From JBFIHZ01 sp041601535 (GTDB lineage: Bacteria > Pseudomonadota > Gammaproteobacteria > Xanthomonadales > SZUA-36): a stretch of DNA of 14,893 nucleotides. Numbering within the stretch: the first letter of the stretch is position 1; each line of letters opens with the position of its first letter. Positions 7,801 to 14,893 of the stretch are shown piece after piece. The DNA is taken from contig JBFIHZ010000066.1 in assembly GCA_041601535.1 (NCBI GenBank), positions 1 through 14,893 on the forward strand, in the 5' to 3' direction. The notes under the pieces are model-generated. The model was given only the letters and a program-made list of their open reading frames with translations. It did not search any database and was not told where the DNA came from. Made by a program: the position numbers and the translations under genes.

Positions 7801-8892
7801 GGCAGGGCAAACCACGGCTGGAGTCACCAGCGGAAAACTGGCTCCGTTATCGAGCGATTGTGCCATGCCCGTGCAGGAGTAACCGTTGGGGCCAGCCACG
7901 TCTGCCGGTTGGCAGCCCCGGTCGATGCCAGCATAGTAAAAAGCGCCGCTCTGGGCGTAAGCTACCGAGGGGTCACCACCATCAAATGCGTTAACGGTGC
8001 CACTCAAACCGGCCGGAAAAGTCTGACCACCGTCATTGGATGCCACCCAGTCGCCCTGGCGGCCAATCACTATATTCTGGCCATCCGGGGAGACCGCGAT
8101 TTCGACCTCGCCGAAACGGGTTGCCAACACTCTTTGGTTAAAACCCTCCGCCAGCGGGGCATGCTCGGTGAAGGCCTCCAGCACCGCGTTCAGATTGCCA
8201 TGGCCGCTGGCGGCTTCCGGTGTGTTATGGCTGTTGTTCCTGGCCCGTGCGGCCGCGCTGGAGCGGAGTTGCTGCAACGCCTTGAGTGTTTTGGCGCGGT
8301 CAGCCACGGCGTCAAACGCCATCTGGCGGCCAATCAGCCGCGCTTCGTCTATCAGTACGTCATTGGCCCTGGATGGCAAAATACCCGTCATGCGGATGAC
8401 CTGGTTGCCGGCTGCGATGACCGTGGTCAGCAGGTACATTTCGGTATCCACCACTCCCGTCGCCTTGCTTGGCTTGGGGCGTTCCTCGACGCGTCCGTGC
8501 TGAAATGCCGGCCAGCCGCCAATTTCCATAAAAGCGGATTCCGGTGCCTGCATGCCGCGGGCAATGATTTGCAGGCGGGCCACGGCGTCCGCATGGTCAG
8601 CCCGTGTTTCCGAGAAAATCTTCACCACGGAAGTGACGGGCAGGCTGGACGCGGCGCGCTCCGGCCGGTTGACCAGCCTGATCTGGTTACTGTAGAAGTC
8701 GCCGGCACGGGACCAGTTGGCTGGCACCTGAACGGCAAGCTTCATTTCATCGGAACGGATGGACCGTTCATCCAGCATACCCTGGGCGACTGCTGTAGAG
8801 ACCAATGAGAGGATTACAAGCGCCATCAGAAAACGGTTAATGGGGCCGGCCCTGGATGCGTTTGGGATAGTCATCCTGATTGATTCATTCAT
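4849..8892 (-). CDS. Large secreted protein: sialidase/BNR-like propeller, ASH-like repeats, cysteine-knot-like tail
   Basis: 1347 residues with no enzyme assignment possible. ATG 8892 is chosen because AGGA lies 8 nt upstream; a frame open to 8931 lacks such a site. A signal peptide follows (polar start, then FLMALVILSLVSTAVAQG, cleavage near residue 37), so the protein is exported. Residues about 40-250 form an unrecognised region. About 250-720 resemble sialidase/BNR propellers, with Asp-box-like SNDGGQTF, SLDNGASF, SQDSGQTW and SLDGGATW. The end of this part (about 650-715) is Cys/Gly-rich. Four ASH-like (choice-of-anchor D) beta domains follow, beginning near 747, 856, 972 and 1079 with patterns such as LDFGQVC, GNFGEVC and GDFGSVC, then NxGxCxLxI. 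A further region (about 1200-1310) precedes a six-Cys tail. The gene stands alone, with its own terminator. Likely extracellular or surface binding; sialidase catalysis is not shown. Confidence 0.85.
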   Translation of the reverse strand: MNESIRMTIPNASRAGPINRFLMALVILSLVSTAVAQGMLDERSIRSDEMKLAVQVPANWSRAGDFYSNQIRLVNRPERAASSLPVTSVVKIFSETRADHADAVARLQIIARGMQAPESAFMEIGGWPAFQHGRVEERPKPSKATGVVDTEMYLLTTVIAAGNQVIRMTGILPSRANDVLIDEARLIGRQMAFDAVADRAKTLKALQQLRSSAAARARNNSHNTPEAASGHGNLNAVLEAFTEHAPLAEGFNQRVLATRFGEVEIAVSPDGQNIVIGRQGDWVASNDGGQTFPAGLSGTVNAFDGGDPSVAYAQSGAFYYAGIDRGCQPADVAGPNGYSCTGMAQSLDNGASFPLVTPAVVCPARPGDIGNNNNPVPGNVGCFPDQEHIAADAWNAGGGGGDQVYSVWRNFDELGAQDPAIVCSQDSGQTWTAPAVVDNPGTASFPRVAVGSDGSVYVAYYDGGNFELRKYSSCATGLVANPIVTVAVRTPVECPFAGHDRCDQNPTSQVVAVDDTNPNHVYYAYGQGAGAGTDNILVRDSLDGGATWPVGRVVQVNAAVPGNRIMPWMCTSEGQAYLTWYDRRAAPANQNDLTDFYGGRVGLDGGGNLTVEEEFRISEVGDPWCASGWPCGTRGAPGASESCFAQPQLAGYCTDGGGNTTNRCDFSDCGGVGNNGGGACQCVAGEVCNGGSSTGTAGGCPKYGDYNGNACVAGRLYASWASATSPPGVPPPNAGSIGILFDFFLIGDVPQIQLPGSLDFGQVCQSGGSATETLQVCNTGNSNLAVNSISSNNSRFTVTAPSGGYPLAISPDFCFPFQVNYDPVTAGDDSAVLTIASNDPAFPEINANLDASVGTASISTFIANNGNFGEVCSGLQADLNLTIQNNGDCDLEIDSIVLSGADASDFELPSGNFAGTIIEPGNSLLVPVRFAPSNFTDPNPRQASVDVASSTRDGASLSLDQTPIEGTVPAPDLNVAIANSGDFGSVCKGETSDLDLTLFNQGRCDLTIDSIVSSNALFVLPADTDYPLVLSHDADFTLPVRYAPQDCDDIPTEATLTINSDSPGENALVVDVSGDSPCPNLVIDAPGLTGAFAFPATVVDTEGTLGCYSERSTNLRNTGGCPLTITDITASDADFTVMDPTQFPIVLPPGEETLAVTVRFTPESGGDPLMPDETLGTLTVDSDDPDASGEADLCGEGVVQSGIRTLVTDITSGLPLIVDSVDSMTVRSKGKKTPSPINLMFTDVEPLNTTVCGNEVNWHLNLETLPATATTGQTGKSQYETYAKEGNLQDSRSFPLGQCEFSEFQLQLKASDGGGSCLLLEKGEACTSAAECCSGKCTGKSGAKTCK

Positions 8893-9351
8893 GTTCTTTA
8901 TCCTGTTGATGGTGGACAAGACAAAGTGCATGGCTGCCGCGATGCTGGGTCGCAGAGTACCGGCTTTGAAAATGTACCTGCGCCAGCAGGCCAGAAATCA
9001 CCATGGGCAATCGCCATCCGCGCCACAGCGCAGAGGGCCGGTGACCCCTTCTGTGAAAATCCATTTCCGAAAACAGCCTGTTACCCGGCGAGACGGGTGC
9101 ACCAGGATGTATGAAAAGCCGGGTTTGCGGAGGTGTTGCCCCAGGCCATATCGATGGCTGCTCTTCGCACTCCCGCCCCCTCGACCCGGAGCGATTTGCT
9201 CAGGGGGTATCCTGAATATAGGTGAGATTGCCGGGCGCGTTCGTAAACAACCGTAAAATTAGCTAAATTAGCCGCAGTTTAACCGTGTCGCGGTTGCTTT
9301 CCGGCGACGGCAGCAGTGAACCAAAGTGTGCCAGCCGGCAGCGCCTGCAGC
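8893..9351. other. 459-bp non-coding region upstream of the secreted-protein gene
   Basis: No convincing gene on either strand. It holds the AGGA ribosome binding site for the secreted protein (8904-8901, minus), a possible minus-strand -10 TATATT (9220-9215) with no good -35, a nested hairpin at 9207-9176, and a 7-bp stem ACCCGGC/GCCGGGT (9124-9083) with a long loop. An AT-rich patch with the palindrome GCTAAATTAGC (9262-9272) could be an operator or promoter. If transcription starts near 9208, the mRNA leader would be about 315 nt. Confidence 0.5.
9176..9207 (-). promoter_or_regulatory. Nested hairpin in the putative 5' leader of the secreted-protein gene
   Basis: On the minus strand CCCCCT (9207-9202) pairs with AGGGGG (9181-9176), and GAGC (9201-9198) pairs with GCTC (9192-9189) inside it, with a one-sided 7-nt bulge. 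It begins just after the position where a transcript from TATATT (9220-9215) would start. No T-run follows, so it is not an ordinary terminator. It does not match a riboswitch class I know. Confidence 0.35.
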
Positions 9352-10512
9352 TCAGCCCCGGTCGATTTTTGCGGCCGGATGCATGGCCGCCAGCAAGCAC
9401 AGCACCAGTCCGGCCACCGCCATCCAGATAATGCGCTCATAGTGGTCTTCACCCAGGGCGAAGGCCGCGATGGCCGGACCGGATGCCAGGCCCATCTTGG
9501 AGGCAAAACCGCCCAGTGCGGCCATCTGCCCGGTACTGTCAAAACGTGACGCCAGTCCCAGCAGGTAGGACATGCAATAGGCCCAGGTGATGCCGACCAG
9601 TGCATTGGCCAGGAAGAACAGCAGCGGCACCTCGCTGAACAGCAGCGCCCAGTTGGCCAGCACCGTCAGCCCGATACCGGCCAGCAGGCTTTTGCGGTAA
9701 CCGAAGCGGTCGGCGATGATGATGACCAGGCCGGCACCAGCCAGCCCCAGCCAGGCCGACAGGCCCAAAGTGGTGGTGATAAACCCCTGTTCCAGCCCGA
9801 AATACTCACCCAGCCCGATAATGTACGCGTACAGCCCCATGTTGGAGGCCTGGAACAGGAACAGGGCCAGCAAGGCCAGCGACATGGGCAGCCAGCGGGT
9901 GTGGCCCGGTGTGACGGTTAACTTGATGGCGGGGCGGGGCGGGTAGTCCGGCAGCCAGGGCAGCATCAGCAGTGTGGCCGTGCTGAATGCCACCAGCGAC
10001 AAAAACAGGATGCCGGTGCCGAATTGCGGCACCAGCCCGGGAATGAACATCACGCCGAAACCGCCCAGGCCAAATTGCACGAACAGCAATACACCAAAGG
10101 TACGGTCGGGTTGTTCGGTGCGTGCGATGATGGAAAAAGCCGTGCCCACCAGCATGCCGCCCACGAAACCGTGGGCAAAGCGGATAAACAGCATGGTGGT
10201 GGGGTCCTGAACCGCCAGTGAGGCAAGATCAAAGGCGATCAACACCGCGAGAAAGGCGGTGGCGGCCAGGCGCCAGCGCAGGTGTTTTACCAGGAATACG
10301 ATCAGCAGCGCGCCAAATGCGGCGCCATAGATGTTGGCCGAAGCCACGCTGCCTGCCTGCTGGTTGGTAAAGCCCAGCGCTTCGATCAGTCCATCAACGA
10401 TGGCCGGCATGATATTGACATAGAAAAGCCCGGCGGTGGCGAGAAAGGCCAGCACCGTTCGCGCCATGATACCATTTCTTGAAAGTTTATTTATCTTATT
10501 GAAAGATATCAT
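9352..10512 (-). CDS. MFS transporter, substrate unknown
   Basis: A 386-residue polytopic inner-membrane protein with about 12 hydrophobic helices, the usual MFS length. The first helix (TVLAFLATAGLFYVNIMPAI) and a second-half motif-A-like loop (IIADRFGYRKS, about residues 265-275) support the MFS fold. I see no drug- or sugar-specific signature. ATG 10512 is preferred because CAGG lies about 8 nt upstream; ATG 10467 (MARTVLAF) is a possible alternative start just before TM1. It begins 31 nt after the sulfotransferase stop on the same strand, so it is probably co-transcribed with it and the TonB-dependent receptor. A role in moving the same or a related compound across the inner membrane is inferred from that position only. 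Confidence 0.82.
   Translation of the reverse strand: MISFNKINKLSRNGIMARTVLAFLATAGLFYVNIMPAIVDGLIEALGFTNQQAGSVASANIYGAAFGALLIVFLVKHLRWRLAATAFLAVLIAFDLASLAVQDPTTMLFIRFAHGFVGGMLVGTAFSIIARTEQPDRTFGVLLFVQFGLGGFGVMFIPGLVPQFGTGILFLSLVAFSTATLLMLPWLPDYPPRPAIKLTVTPGHTRWLPMSLALLALFLFQASNMGLYAYIIGLGEYFGLEQGFITTTLGLSAWLGLAGAGLVIIIADRFGYRKSLLAGIGLTVLANWALLFSEVPLLFFLANALVGITWAYCMSYLLGLASRFDSTGQMAALGGFASKMGLASGPAIAAFALGEDHYERIIWMAVAGLVLCLLAAMHPAAKIDRG
10492..10508 (-). repeat. Small AT-rich inverted repeat at the MFS gene start
   Basis: TATCTT (10492-10497) and AAGATA (10503-10508) form a 6-bp inverted repeat with a 5-nt spacer, inside an AT-rich stretch that also repeats CTTTCAA (minus strand). It overlaps the first codons of the MFS gene if ATG 10512 is used. 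If translation starts at 10467 it could be an operator or leader hairpin. Confidence 0.25.
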
Positions 10513-10543
10513 TAATGTAGCCTGTATAGGTGAATGATCGGGC

Positions 10544-12079
10544 TCAGTCCACGGCGATGCCGTGTTTCTCCAGTTGCCTGGCCAGCGGCGTCAGTTGCCT
10601 CTCGTAACGGCGCCACAACCCGACCGAGGAGGTGTATACCGGCTGGCGTACCTGCGCGGCACTGGCCGTGGCTGCCGGCGCTTTCGAGCGGTGAAAATCC
10701 AGCACTTCGGGGCGCCAGTCCAGGCCGCAAAACGACAGCAGGCGCCAACTTTGTGGTTCGGGCTGCGTCACCAGCTGCTCATAATCCACGTCCAGCACAA
10801 AGCCGGGCATCGCCTGGCGCCAGTGCTGCATCAGGCGGTGGTAGGCGATGTAGTAACGTCCCACGTCCTGCAGGCTGTAACTGAACGGATAGCCCATGCG
10901 GAACAGGGTTTTGTATATCGCATAACAGCTGTCCAGCGGATGGCGGCGCAGGTGAACGATTTTTGCCTGTGGCAGGGCCAGGCGGATCAGCCCCAGGTAG
11001 AGGAAATTCAGCGGCGTTTTGTCCACCAGCCAGGCGTGGGGGTCGCCGTAGCCCCACAGCGCGTCCAGGTAGCTCTGACCGAGCGCGGGGAAATCCACTC
11101 CGGTACTGCGCTGTATCAGTTCTGTCTTGCTCTGTACCGCGCCGCTGCCATCAGCAAGCGCACTGACCGCCCGCATCATGGCAAATGCCAGGGTATTGCT
11201 TTCGCCCAGGCTGCCGGCTTGCGGGTGGGCGCTGATGATGCGGTCGACCAGCGTGGTGCCGCTGCGTGGCAGGCCGAGCACGAACACCGGGATGCGTTCG
11301 GCATCGGGCTGGGCAGGAGGGGCGCGCTGCAACAGGTCGCGGTCAAAGGCCGCTGCAATGGCCTGCATGGCGCTTTCGTCTTCGGCCACCTCATAGTTCA
11401 GGCGCCGCCGCCGCGCACTGGCGCCTTGCTGTAACAGGCCAAAAGCGGCATCGTTTTGCTGCAGGTCTTCCAGTTCCTTGGCCAGGGCATAGCAGATGGC
11501 CACGCGGCCCGGATCATCCGCCGGCAGGTGGTCCAGCACGTAGTTCAGTTGCTGCACGTGATTGCTCTCTGGCGTCTGGCGTTTCAGCGTGCTGCGGTTC
11601 TGCCAGGCGTCATAATCTTTGGGGTCCAGCCGGATGACTTCGGTCAGCAGGCGATCCGCCTCGTCCAGTTTACCCAGTGCGATGGCGCTGGCAGCCTGGT
11701 TGTACAGCAGCCTGGGGTTGCCGGGCTGCAAGGCGACTGAACGTTGATGGCAATGGTAGGCATCGGCATGCCGGGCCGTCTGGGTGTACAGTTCAGCCAG
11801 CCCCTGCCAGCGTGCCGGGTCATTCCTGGCTTGTGGCTGCAGCGCTTTGAGCAGGCTGATGGCGCCGCTCACCTGGCCACAAATCAACCGGCATTCGGCC
11901 AGCCGCAGGGCCGCCGCGAAATGGCCGGCGTCGGTGTCATGAGCCTGCTCCGCCTGGCTCAGCATGGCGTGGAAGTCACCGCGTGCCTGCGCTGCCTGGC
12001 TGGCCTTGAGCAGCTCATCAATGGCACCTGGCTGCAGCGATACCGGACCAGTCTGCCGGGTGGGGTCGGAGGTGCTCAT
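10544..12079 (-). CDS. TPR-repeat sulfotransferase family protein
   Basis: 511 residues in two parts. Residues about 30-170 carry TPR-like helical repeats, including segments such as AYHCHQRSVALQPGNPRLLYNQ and a following ADRLLTEVIRLDPKDYDAW. Residues about 260-500 form a sulfotransferase domain: VFVLGLPRSGTTLVD (about 263) is the 5'-phosphosulfate-binding loop for PAPS, and IVHLRRHPLDSCYAIYK (about 373) is the 3'-phosphate-binding motif. Enzymes of this fold move a sulfuryl group from PAPS to hydroxyl or amino acceptors; the acceptor is unknown and could be a small molecule, glycan or peptide. ATG 12079 is taken as the start because it opens a typical N-terminus, though it lacks a clear Shine-Dalgarno. 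The frame stays open to 12412, inside the receptor gene. It lies 128 nt after the receptor gene and 31 nt before the MFS gene. Confidence 0.88.
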   Translation of the reverse strand: MSTSDPTRQTGPVSLQPGAIDELLKASQAAQARGDFHAMLSQAEQAHDTDAGHFAAALRLAECRLICGQVSGAISLLKALQPQARNDPARWQGLAELYTQTARHADAYHCHQRSVALQPGNPRLLYNQAASAIALGKLDEADRLLTEVIRLDPKDYDAWQNRSTLKRQTPESNHVQQLNYVLDHLPADDPGRVAICYALAKELEDLQQNDAAFGLLQQGASARRRRLNYEVAEDESAMQAIAAAFDRDLLQRAPPAQPDAERIPVFVLGLPRSGTTLVDRIISAHPQAGSLGESNTLAFAMMRAVSALADGSGAVQSKTELIQRSTGVDFPALGQSYLDALWGYGDPHAWLVDKTPLNFLYLGLIRLALPQAKIVHLRRHPLDSCYAIYKTLFRMGYPFSYSLQDVGRYYIAYHRLMQHWRQAMPGFVLDVDYEQLVTQPEPQSWRLLSFCGLDWRPEVLDFHRSKAPAATASAAQVRQPVYTSSVGLWRRYERQLTPLARQLEKHGIAVD

Positions 12080-12175
12080 GGAGAGGATCGGTTCATTCAG
12101 CCCATCCGGATGATATGCCTCCGGTTGCGTGGCCGCCTGGAGCGGTCTGTTCAGCCGGTCGGCGTGCGGGGAGGT

Positions 12176-12201
12176 CCGGGCGCCCGTAAACGGGCGCCCG
12201 G
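12176..12201 (-). other. 11-bp perfect hairpin between the receptor and sulfotransferase genes
   Basis: CCGGGCGCCCG (12176-12186) and CGGGCGCCCGG (12191-12201) flank a 4-nt loop, 6 nt after the receptor stop codon. No T-run follows on the minus strand (ACCTCC), so it is not a standard intrinsic terminator. It could stabilise the receptor mRNA 3' end or partly uncouple expression of the downstream genes. Confidence 0.6.
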
Positions 12202-12207
12202 CGGGTT

Positions 12208-14595
12208 TCAGAACGAGTCGCGTACGTTGATGCCCACGGTGCGCGGACGCGTGTACAACTGCTTGCTGCCATTGCCGTAATAGTTCTGGCTGGGGTCCGT
12301 GCCCATGTATTGTTCCTTGAATACACCGGAAACGCCTTCTTCGTTGAACAGGTTCTTCACGAACAGTGTAAACGCCCAGTTGTCGGAGGCAACGGTGGAA
12401 TTGAAGTCCCACAGGCTGAAGCCGTCCAGCTTCTGGCTGAAACGTGGCGAAGGCAGGATGGAGTTTTCCATTTCAGACTGCCAGTAGGCGTTTACCCGGT
12501 TACGCCATTCCCAGCCGTTGCTGAGTGAGAACACGTTTTCCAGCATCACGTTGACGGTGTGATTGGACAGCCCCGGCAGTTTGGTGTCCTCCACCGCAAC
12601 CGGAGAGGTCTGGTCGGGGTCATCGGCGGCGTAGAAATTGTTGTCCAGTTCGCCGGTCACGTAGGCATAGCCAAAGTTTGCATGCCAGCCGTCAGCGAAG
12701 TAGGTATCCCATTCCATTTCCACACCCGAGGTGTGCGCATCGCCGGCATTCTGCGCCGCGAAGAACGCCCAGTTGCTGGTGGCGGTGTTGAGCTGGATGT
12801 CTTTCCAGTCCACGTAAAACAGCGAAATATTATAAAAACTGTTTGATCCCGTGCCCTTGATACCGAACTCGTAGTTGGTCACGGTATCCGGCCCGTAGCG
12901 CTGCCACGCTGGGTCCTCGGCGAAGATGCCGGACAGCGGCACGGCATTGGAACCACCGCGGCGGTAGCCTTCTGAAATGGTGCCGTACATCATCATGGCA
13001 TCGTTCATATCCCAGGAGGCATTGAACTTGAACAAGGTATCGGAATCACTGCCACTGAAATCCACCGAGTCATCAAACGAGAACGAGGTGTACAGGCCGA
13101 CGCCCATATCCGTGTGGTTGTCGTATTCGTGGTCAAAGGAACGGAAACCACCGGTCACGCGGAAATCTTCGCTCAGGTTCCAGGTCAGTTCACCGAACAG
13201 GGCCTTGTCGGTAAAGTTCTCGTCACGGGCGTAGCGGAAATCCTGGTCGCTGATCACGCAACAGCCCCAGGCGGCGTCCGCCCAGTTTTTGAAGCCGCGC
13301 AGGAAGCTGTCCTGGGTGGCGAACTGGTCTTCGTCAGAATAAAACGCGCCGACCACCCAGTCGATGGTCTCGCCGCCCTTGGAGACCAGGCGCAGTTCCT
13401 GGATAAACGCGTCGTTGTCATAGGTGCGCACGGCTGAAGCCATTGGCCGTGGGTAGTTGTAGTAGAACGCTCCCAGCCAGCCCAGTTGCGCGTAAAAGCC
13501 GGTGTTTTCGCTGTTGGACCAGCCGGAGTGCTCGTAACCGGAAGTGCTGCTGGTCAGCGTTGCAAAACCCAGGTCAAAATTCATTTCCAGGCTGTACATA
13601 TCCACATCGCGTTCGGACGGTTCGCGCTGGATGGAGCCGTTTTCATATTCTTCGTACGGGTCGCCCCAGCCGTCATTGCCCAGGCTGGGGTGCAGGCGTC
13701 CGCCGACATCATCGCGCTGGGTGGCGTAGGTAAACAGGGCATCGAAGCTGTCGTTGGGTTCAAACAGCAGCGACACGCGGGCGTATTCGATATCCACCGT
13801 GTCGGCATCCTCTATGGATTCGTACACCGCGGTGTCGGCCGTTGGGCCGTCCGGAGCTACCGGTACACCTTCGCTGTCCAGCACGTAGACATTGGGCAGG
13901 TCGACGACGCCGTCGTAATCAATCTTGCCGGCCACCACGCGGGCGGCGAAGGTGTCACCCAGTGGAATGTTGAGCACCGCATCGGCGCCCCAGTTGGTGC
14001 CGTCCGAGCCATCGGTCTGGCTGAGGTTGGCTTCCACCATGCCTTCCCATTCACCCAGCACCGGCCGGCGGGAAATATAACGTACCGTGCCGCCCAGCGA
14101 ACCGGAGCCGTACAACGTGCCCTGCGGGCCACGCAGGACTTCCACCCGTTCCAGGTCCTTGAGGATCATGTTGGCGTAAATCGGCGTATCGTTCAGGTAG
14201 GTGGAAACGGTGGGCACGGTGGACAGGGAAAAGTCGCCCACGATGTTGCTGTCGATGGTCAGGCCGCGGATGCGGATGGTATTGACCACGCCGGTGTTGC
14301 GGTGGCCGATGTCCACCGATGAGGCACCGGGTACCACGCGCAGCAGTTCCTGGGTGGTCAGGATTTGCCCGGAATCGATAAAATCTCCGCCAATGGCCGA
14401 GATGTTGTACGGGATATCCACGATGGACTGTTCGCGGCGCTGCGCGGTCACGCGGATTTCTTCAATGGCATTGCCGCCATCGGCTTCATCCACACCTGCC
14501 TGGTCCTGCGCCAGCGAGGTCTGGCCTGTCGACAGCAATGCAGCGGTGATTGCGGCTGTCAGGGAATTTCTCTTGATCAGGCGATTGGAATTCAT
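12208..14595 (-). CDS. TonB-dependent outer-membrane receptor
   Basis: 795 residues. ATG 14595 is supported by GGAG 7 nt upstream (14606-14603). A signal peptide (basic start, AAITAALLSTGQTSLAQ) ends near residue 30. IEEIRVTAQRREQS (about 43-57) is a TonB-box-like stretch leading into the plug domain, which contains RIRGLTIDS and LERVEVLRGPQGTLYGSGSLGG (about 150-172). The rest fits a 22-strand beta barrel rich in aromatic strand ends, finishing with the terminal Phe typical of outer-membrane proteins. It imports a scarce ligand across the outer membrane using TonB-ExbBD energy. The ligand is unknown: no heme, B12 or siderophore signature stands out, and an unusual Cys-Cys pair occurs in an extracellular-loop candidate (WGCCVISD). 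It is the first gene of the probable unit with the sulfotransferase and MFS genes. The 146 bp upstream show no clear promoter. Confidence 0.93.
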   Translation of the reverse strand: MNSNRLIKRNSLTAAITAALLSTGQTSLAQDQAGVDEADGGNAIEEIRVTAQRREQSIVDIPYNISAIGGDFIDSGQILTTQELLRVVPGASSVDIGHRNTGVVNTIRIRGLTIDSNIVGDFSLSTVPTVSTYLNDTPIYANMILKDLERVEVLRGPQGTLYGSGSLGGTVRYISRRPVLGEWEGMVEANLSQTDGSDGTNWGADAVLNIPLGDTFAARVVAGKIDYDGVVDLPNVYVLDSEGVPVAPDGPTADTAVYESIEDADTVDIEYARVSLLFEPNDSFDALFTYATQRDDVGGRLHPSLGNDGWGDPYEEYENGSIQREPSERDVDMYSLEMNFDLGFATLTSSTSGYEHSGWSNSENTGFYAQLGWLGAFYYNYPRPMASAVRTYDNDAFIQELRLVSKGGETIDWVVGAFYSDEDQFATQDSFLRGFKNWADAAWGCCVISDQDFRYARDENFTDKALFGELTWNLSEDFRVTGGFRSFDHEYDNHTDMGVGLYTSFSFDDSVDFSGSDSDTLFKFNASWDMNDAMMMYGTISEGYRRGGSNAVPLSGIFAEDPAWQRYGPDTVTNYEFGIKGTGSNSFYNISLFYVDWKDIQLNTATSNWAFFAAQNAGDAHTSGVEMEWDTYFADGWHANFGYAYVTGELDNNFYAADDPDQTSPVAVEDTKLPGLSNHTVNVMLENVFSLSNGWEWRNRVNAYWQSEMENSILPSPRFSQKLDGFSLWDFNSTVASDNWAFTLFVKNLFNEEGVSGVFKEQYMGTDPSQNYYGNGSKQLYTRPRTVGINVRDSF

Positions 14596-14741
14596 TATTG
14601 CACTCCGATTTGTATTAAGTCTGTATCGTTAACTTGTGCCGGGGTTGGAAGGAACGCCCACACGGTTCCAGCATGTAACCTAAAGGATTTCCCGGACAAG
14701 CCGTAGGTCCAGTTGTGGGGTCTGTTTGAGTCCAGAATCCA

Positions 14742-14893
14742 TCATGAGGAGGGTTCTGGCACCTCCAGTTCGCCCAGCTCGTCAAACGCACCAGGGCCCG
14801 CGCCTTCAAGGTAGGGCGGGAAGCTGACGCGGCGATCGCGGAAACTTTTCAGCGTCTGGCACTGGCCAAACAGCCCGCGTTCGCGCACCCGCC
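14742..14893 (-). CDS. C-terminal end of an unrecognised protein (5' part outside window)
   Basis: The last 50 codons of a minus-strand gene, ending at TGA 14742-14744. The residues include RERGLFGQCQTLKSFRDRR and a Pro/Glu-rich end (LEVPEPSS). Codon use and the absence of stops support a real coding end, but I do not recognise the family. It lies 146 nt upstream of the TonB-dependent receptor on the same strand, so it may belong to the same locus. Confidence 0.55.
   Translation of the reverse strand, partial: RVRERGLFGQCQTLKSFRDRRVSFPPYLEGAGPGAFDELGELEVPEPSS

Noticed and set aside
8893..8931. 13-residue extension of the secreted protein from ATG 8931
   Set aside because: It would precede the signal peptide and has no ribosome binding site, whereas AGGA is well placed for ATG 8892.
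9081..9149. A 22-codon minus-strand open frame in the leader (ATG 9149, TAA 9081)
   Set aside because: A possible leader peptide, but the Shine-Dalgarno is poor and there is no run of regulatory codons; it may be chance.
8941..9207. Known riboswitch (c-di-GMP, TPP, cobalamin) in the leader
   Set aside because: I looked for their conserved core sequences and did not find them; only generic stems are visible.
10562..11434. Plus-strand frames opposite the sulfotransferase and receptor genes (also 11744-12280, 13486-14322)
   Set aside because: No recognisable motifs; the minus strand carries PAPS-binding and TonB-receptor motifs.

Overview
The window (14.9 kb, GC-rich) looks like chromosomal DNA from a free-living gammaproteobacterium. 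The main evidence is a tmRNA gene on the minus strand with a gammaproteobacterial layout and the tag ANDDNYALAA, a close relative of the E. coli K+/H+ antiporter NhaP2, and a large TonB-dependent receptor. No phage, IS or CRISPR hallmark is visible. The one mobile-type element is a group I intron.

Layout, left to right. (1) 3-737 (+): the C-terminal part of a PLP-dependent group II amino-acid decarboxylase. (2) 924-2642 (+): nhaP2-type antiporter, whose TTG start sits at the edge of a 10-bp inverted repeat that encloses the ribosome binding site. (3) 2735-3369 (-): ssrA (tmRNA), split in its T-loop by a 274-nt ORF-less group I intron (2752-3025). The spliced RNA would be 361 nt with an intact T arm, a 7-bp acceptor stem carrying the G3-U pair used by alanyl-tRNA synthetase, and an encoded CCA. 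(4) 3521-4747 (+): Bcr/CflA-like drug-efflux MFS transporter, divergent from ssrA. (5) 4849-8892 (-): a 1347-residue secreted mosaic protein with a sialidase/BNR-like propeller, four ASH-like beta domains and a six-cysteine knot-like tail, ending in a strong intrinsic terminator. It is preceded by 459 bp of non-coding, partly structured sequence. (6) 14595-9352 (-): a probable transcription unit of TonB-dependent receptor, TPR-sulfotransferase and MFS transporter. (7) 14742-14893 (-): the C-terminal end of an unrecognised protein that runs off the window.

How the parts relate. The receptor, sulfotransferase and MFS genes share a strand and have short gaps, so they may import and modify or export one class of compound; the substrate cannot be read from sequence. 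The antiporter and the Bcr-like pump are housekeeping or stress transporters that flank ssrA. The most notable item is the interrupted tmRNA. Ribosome rescue by trans-translation in this organism should depend on RNA splicing, unless another ssrA copy or a backup rescue factor exists elsewhere in the genome.
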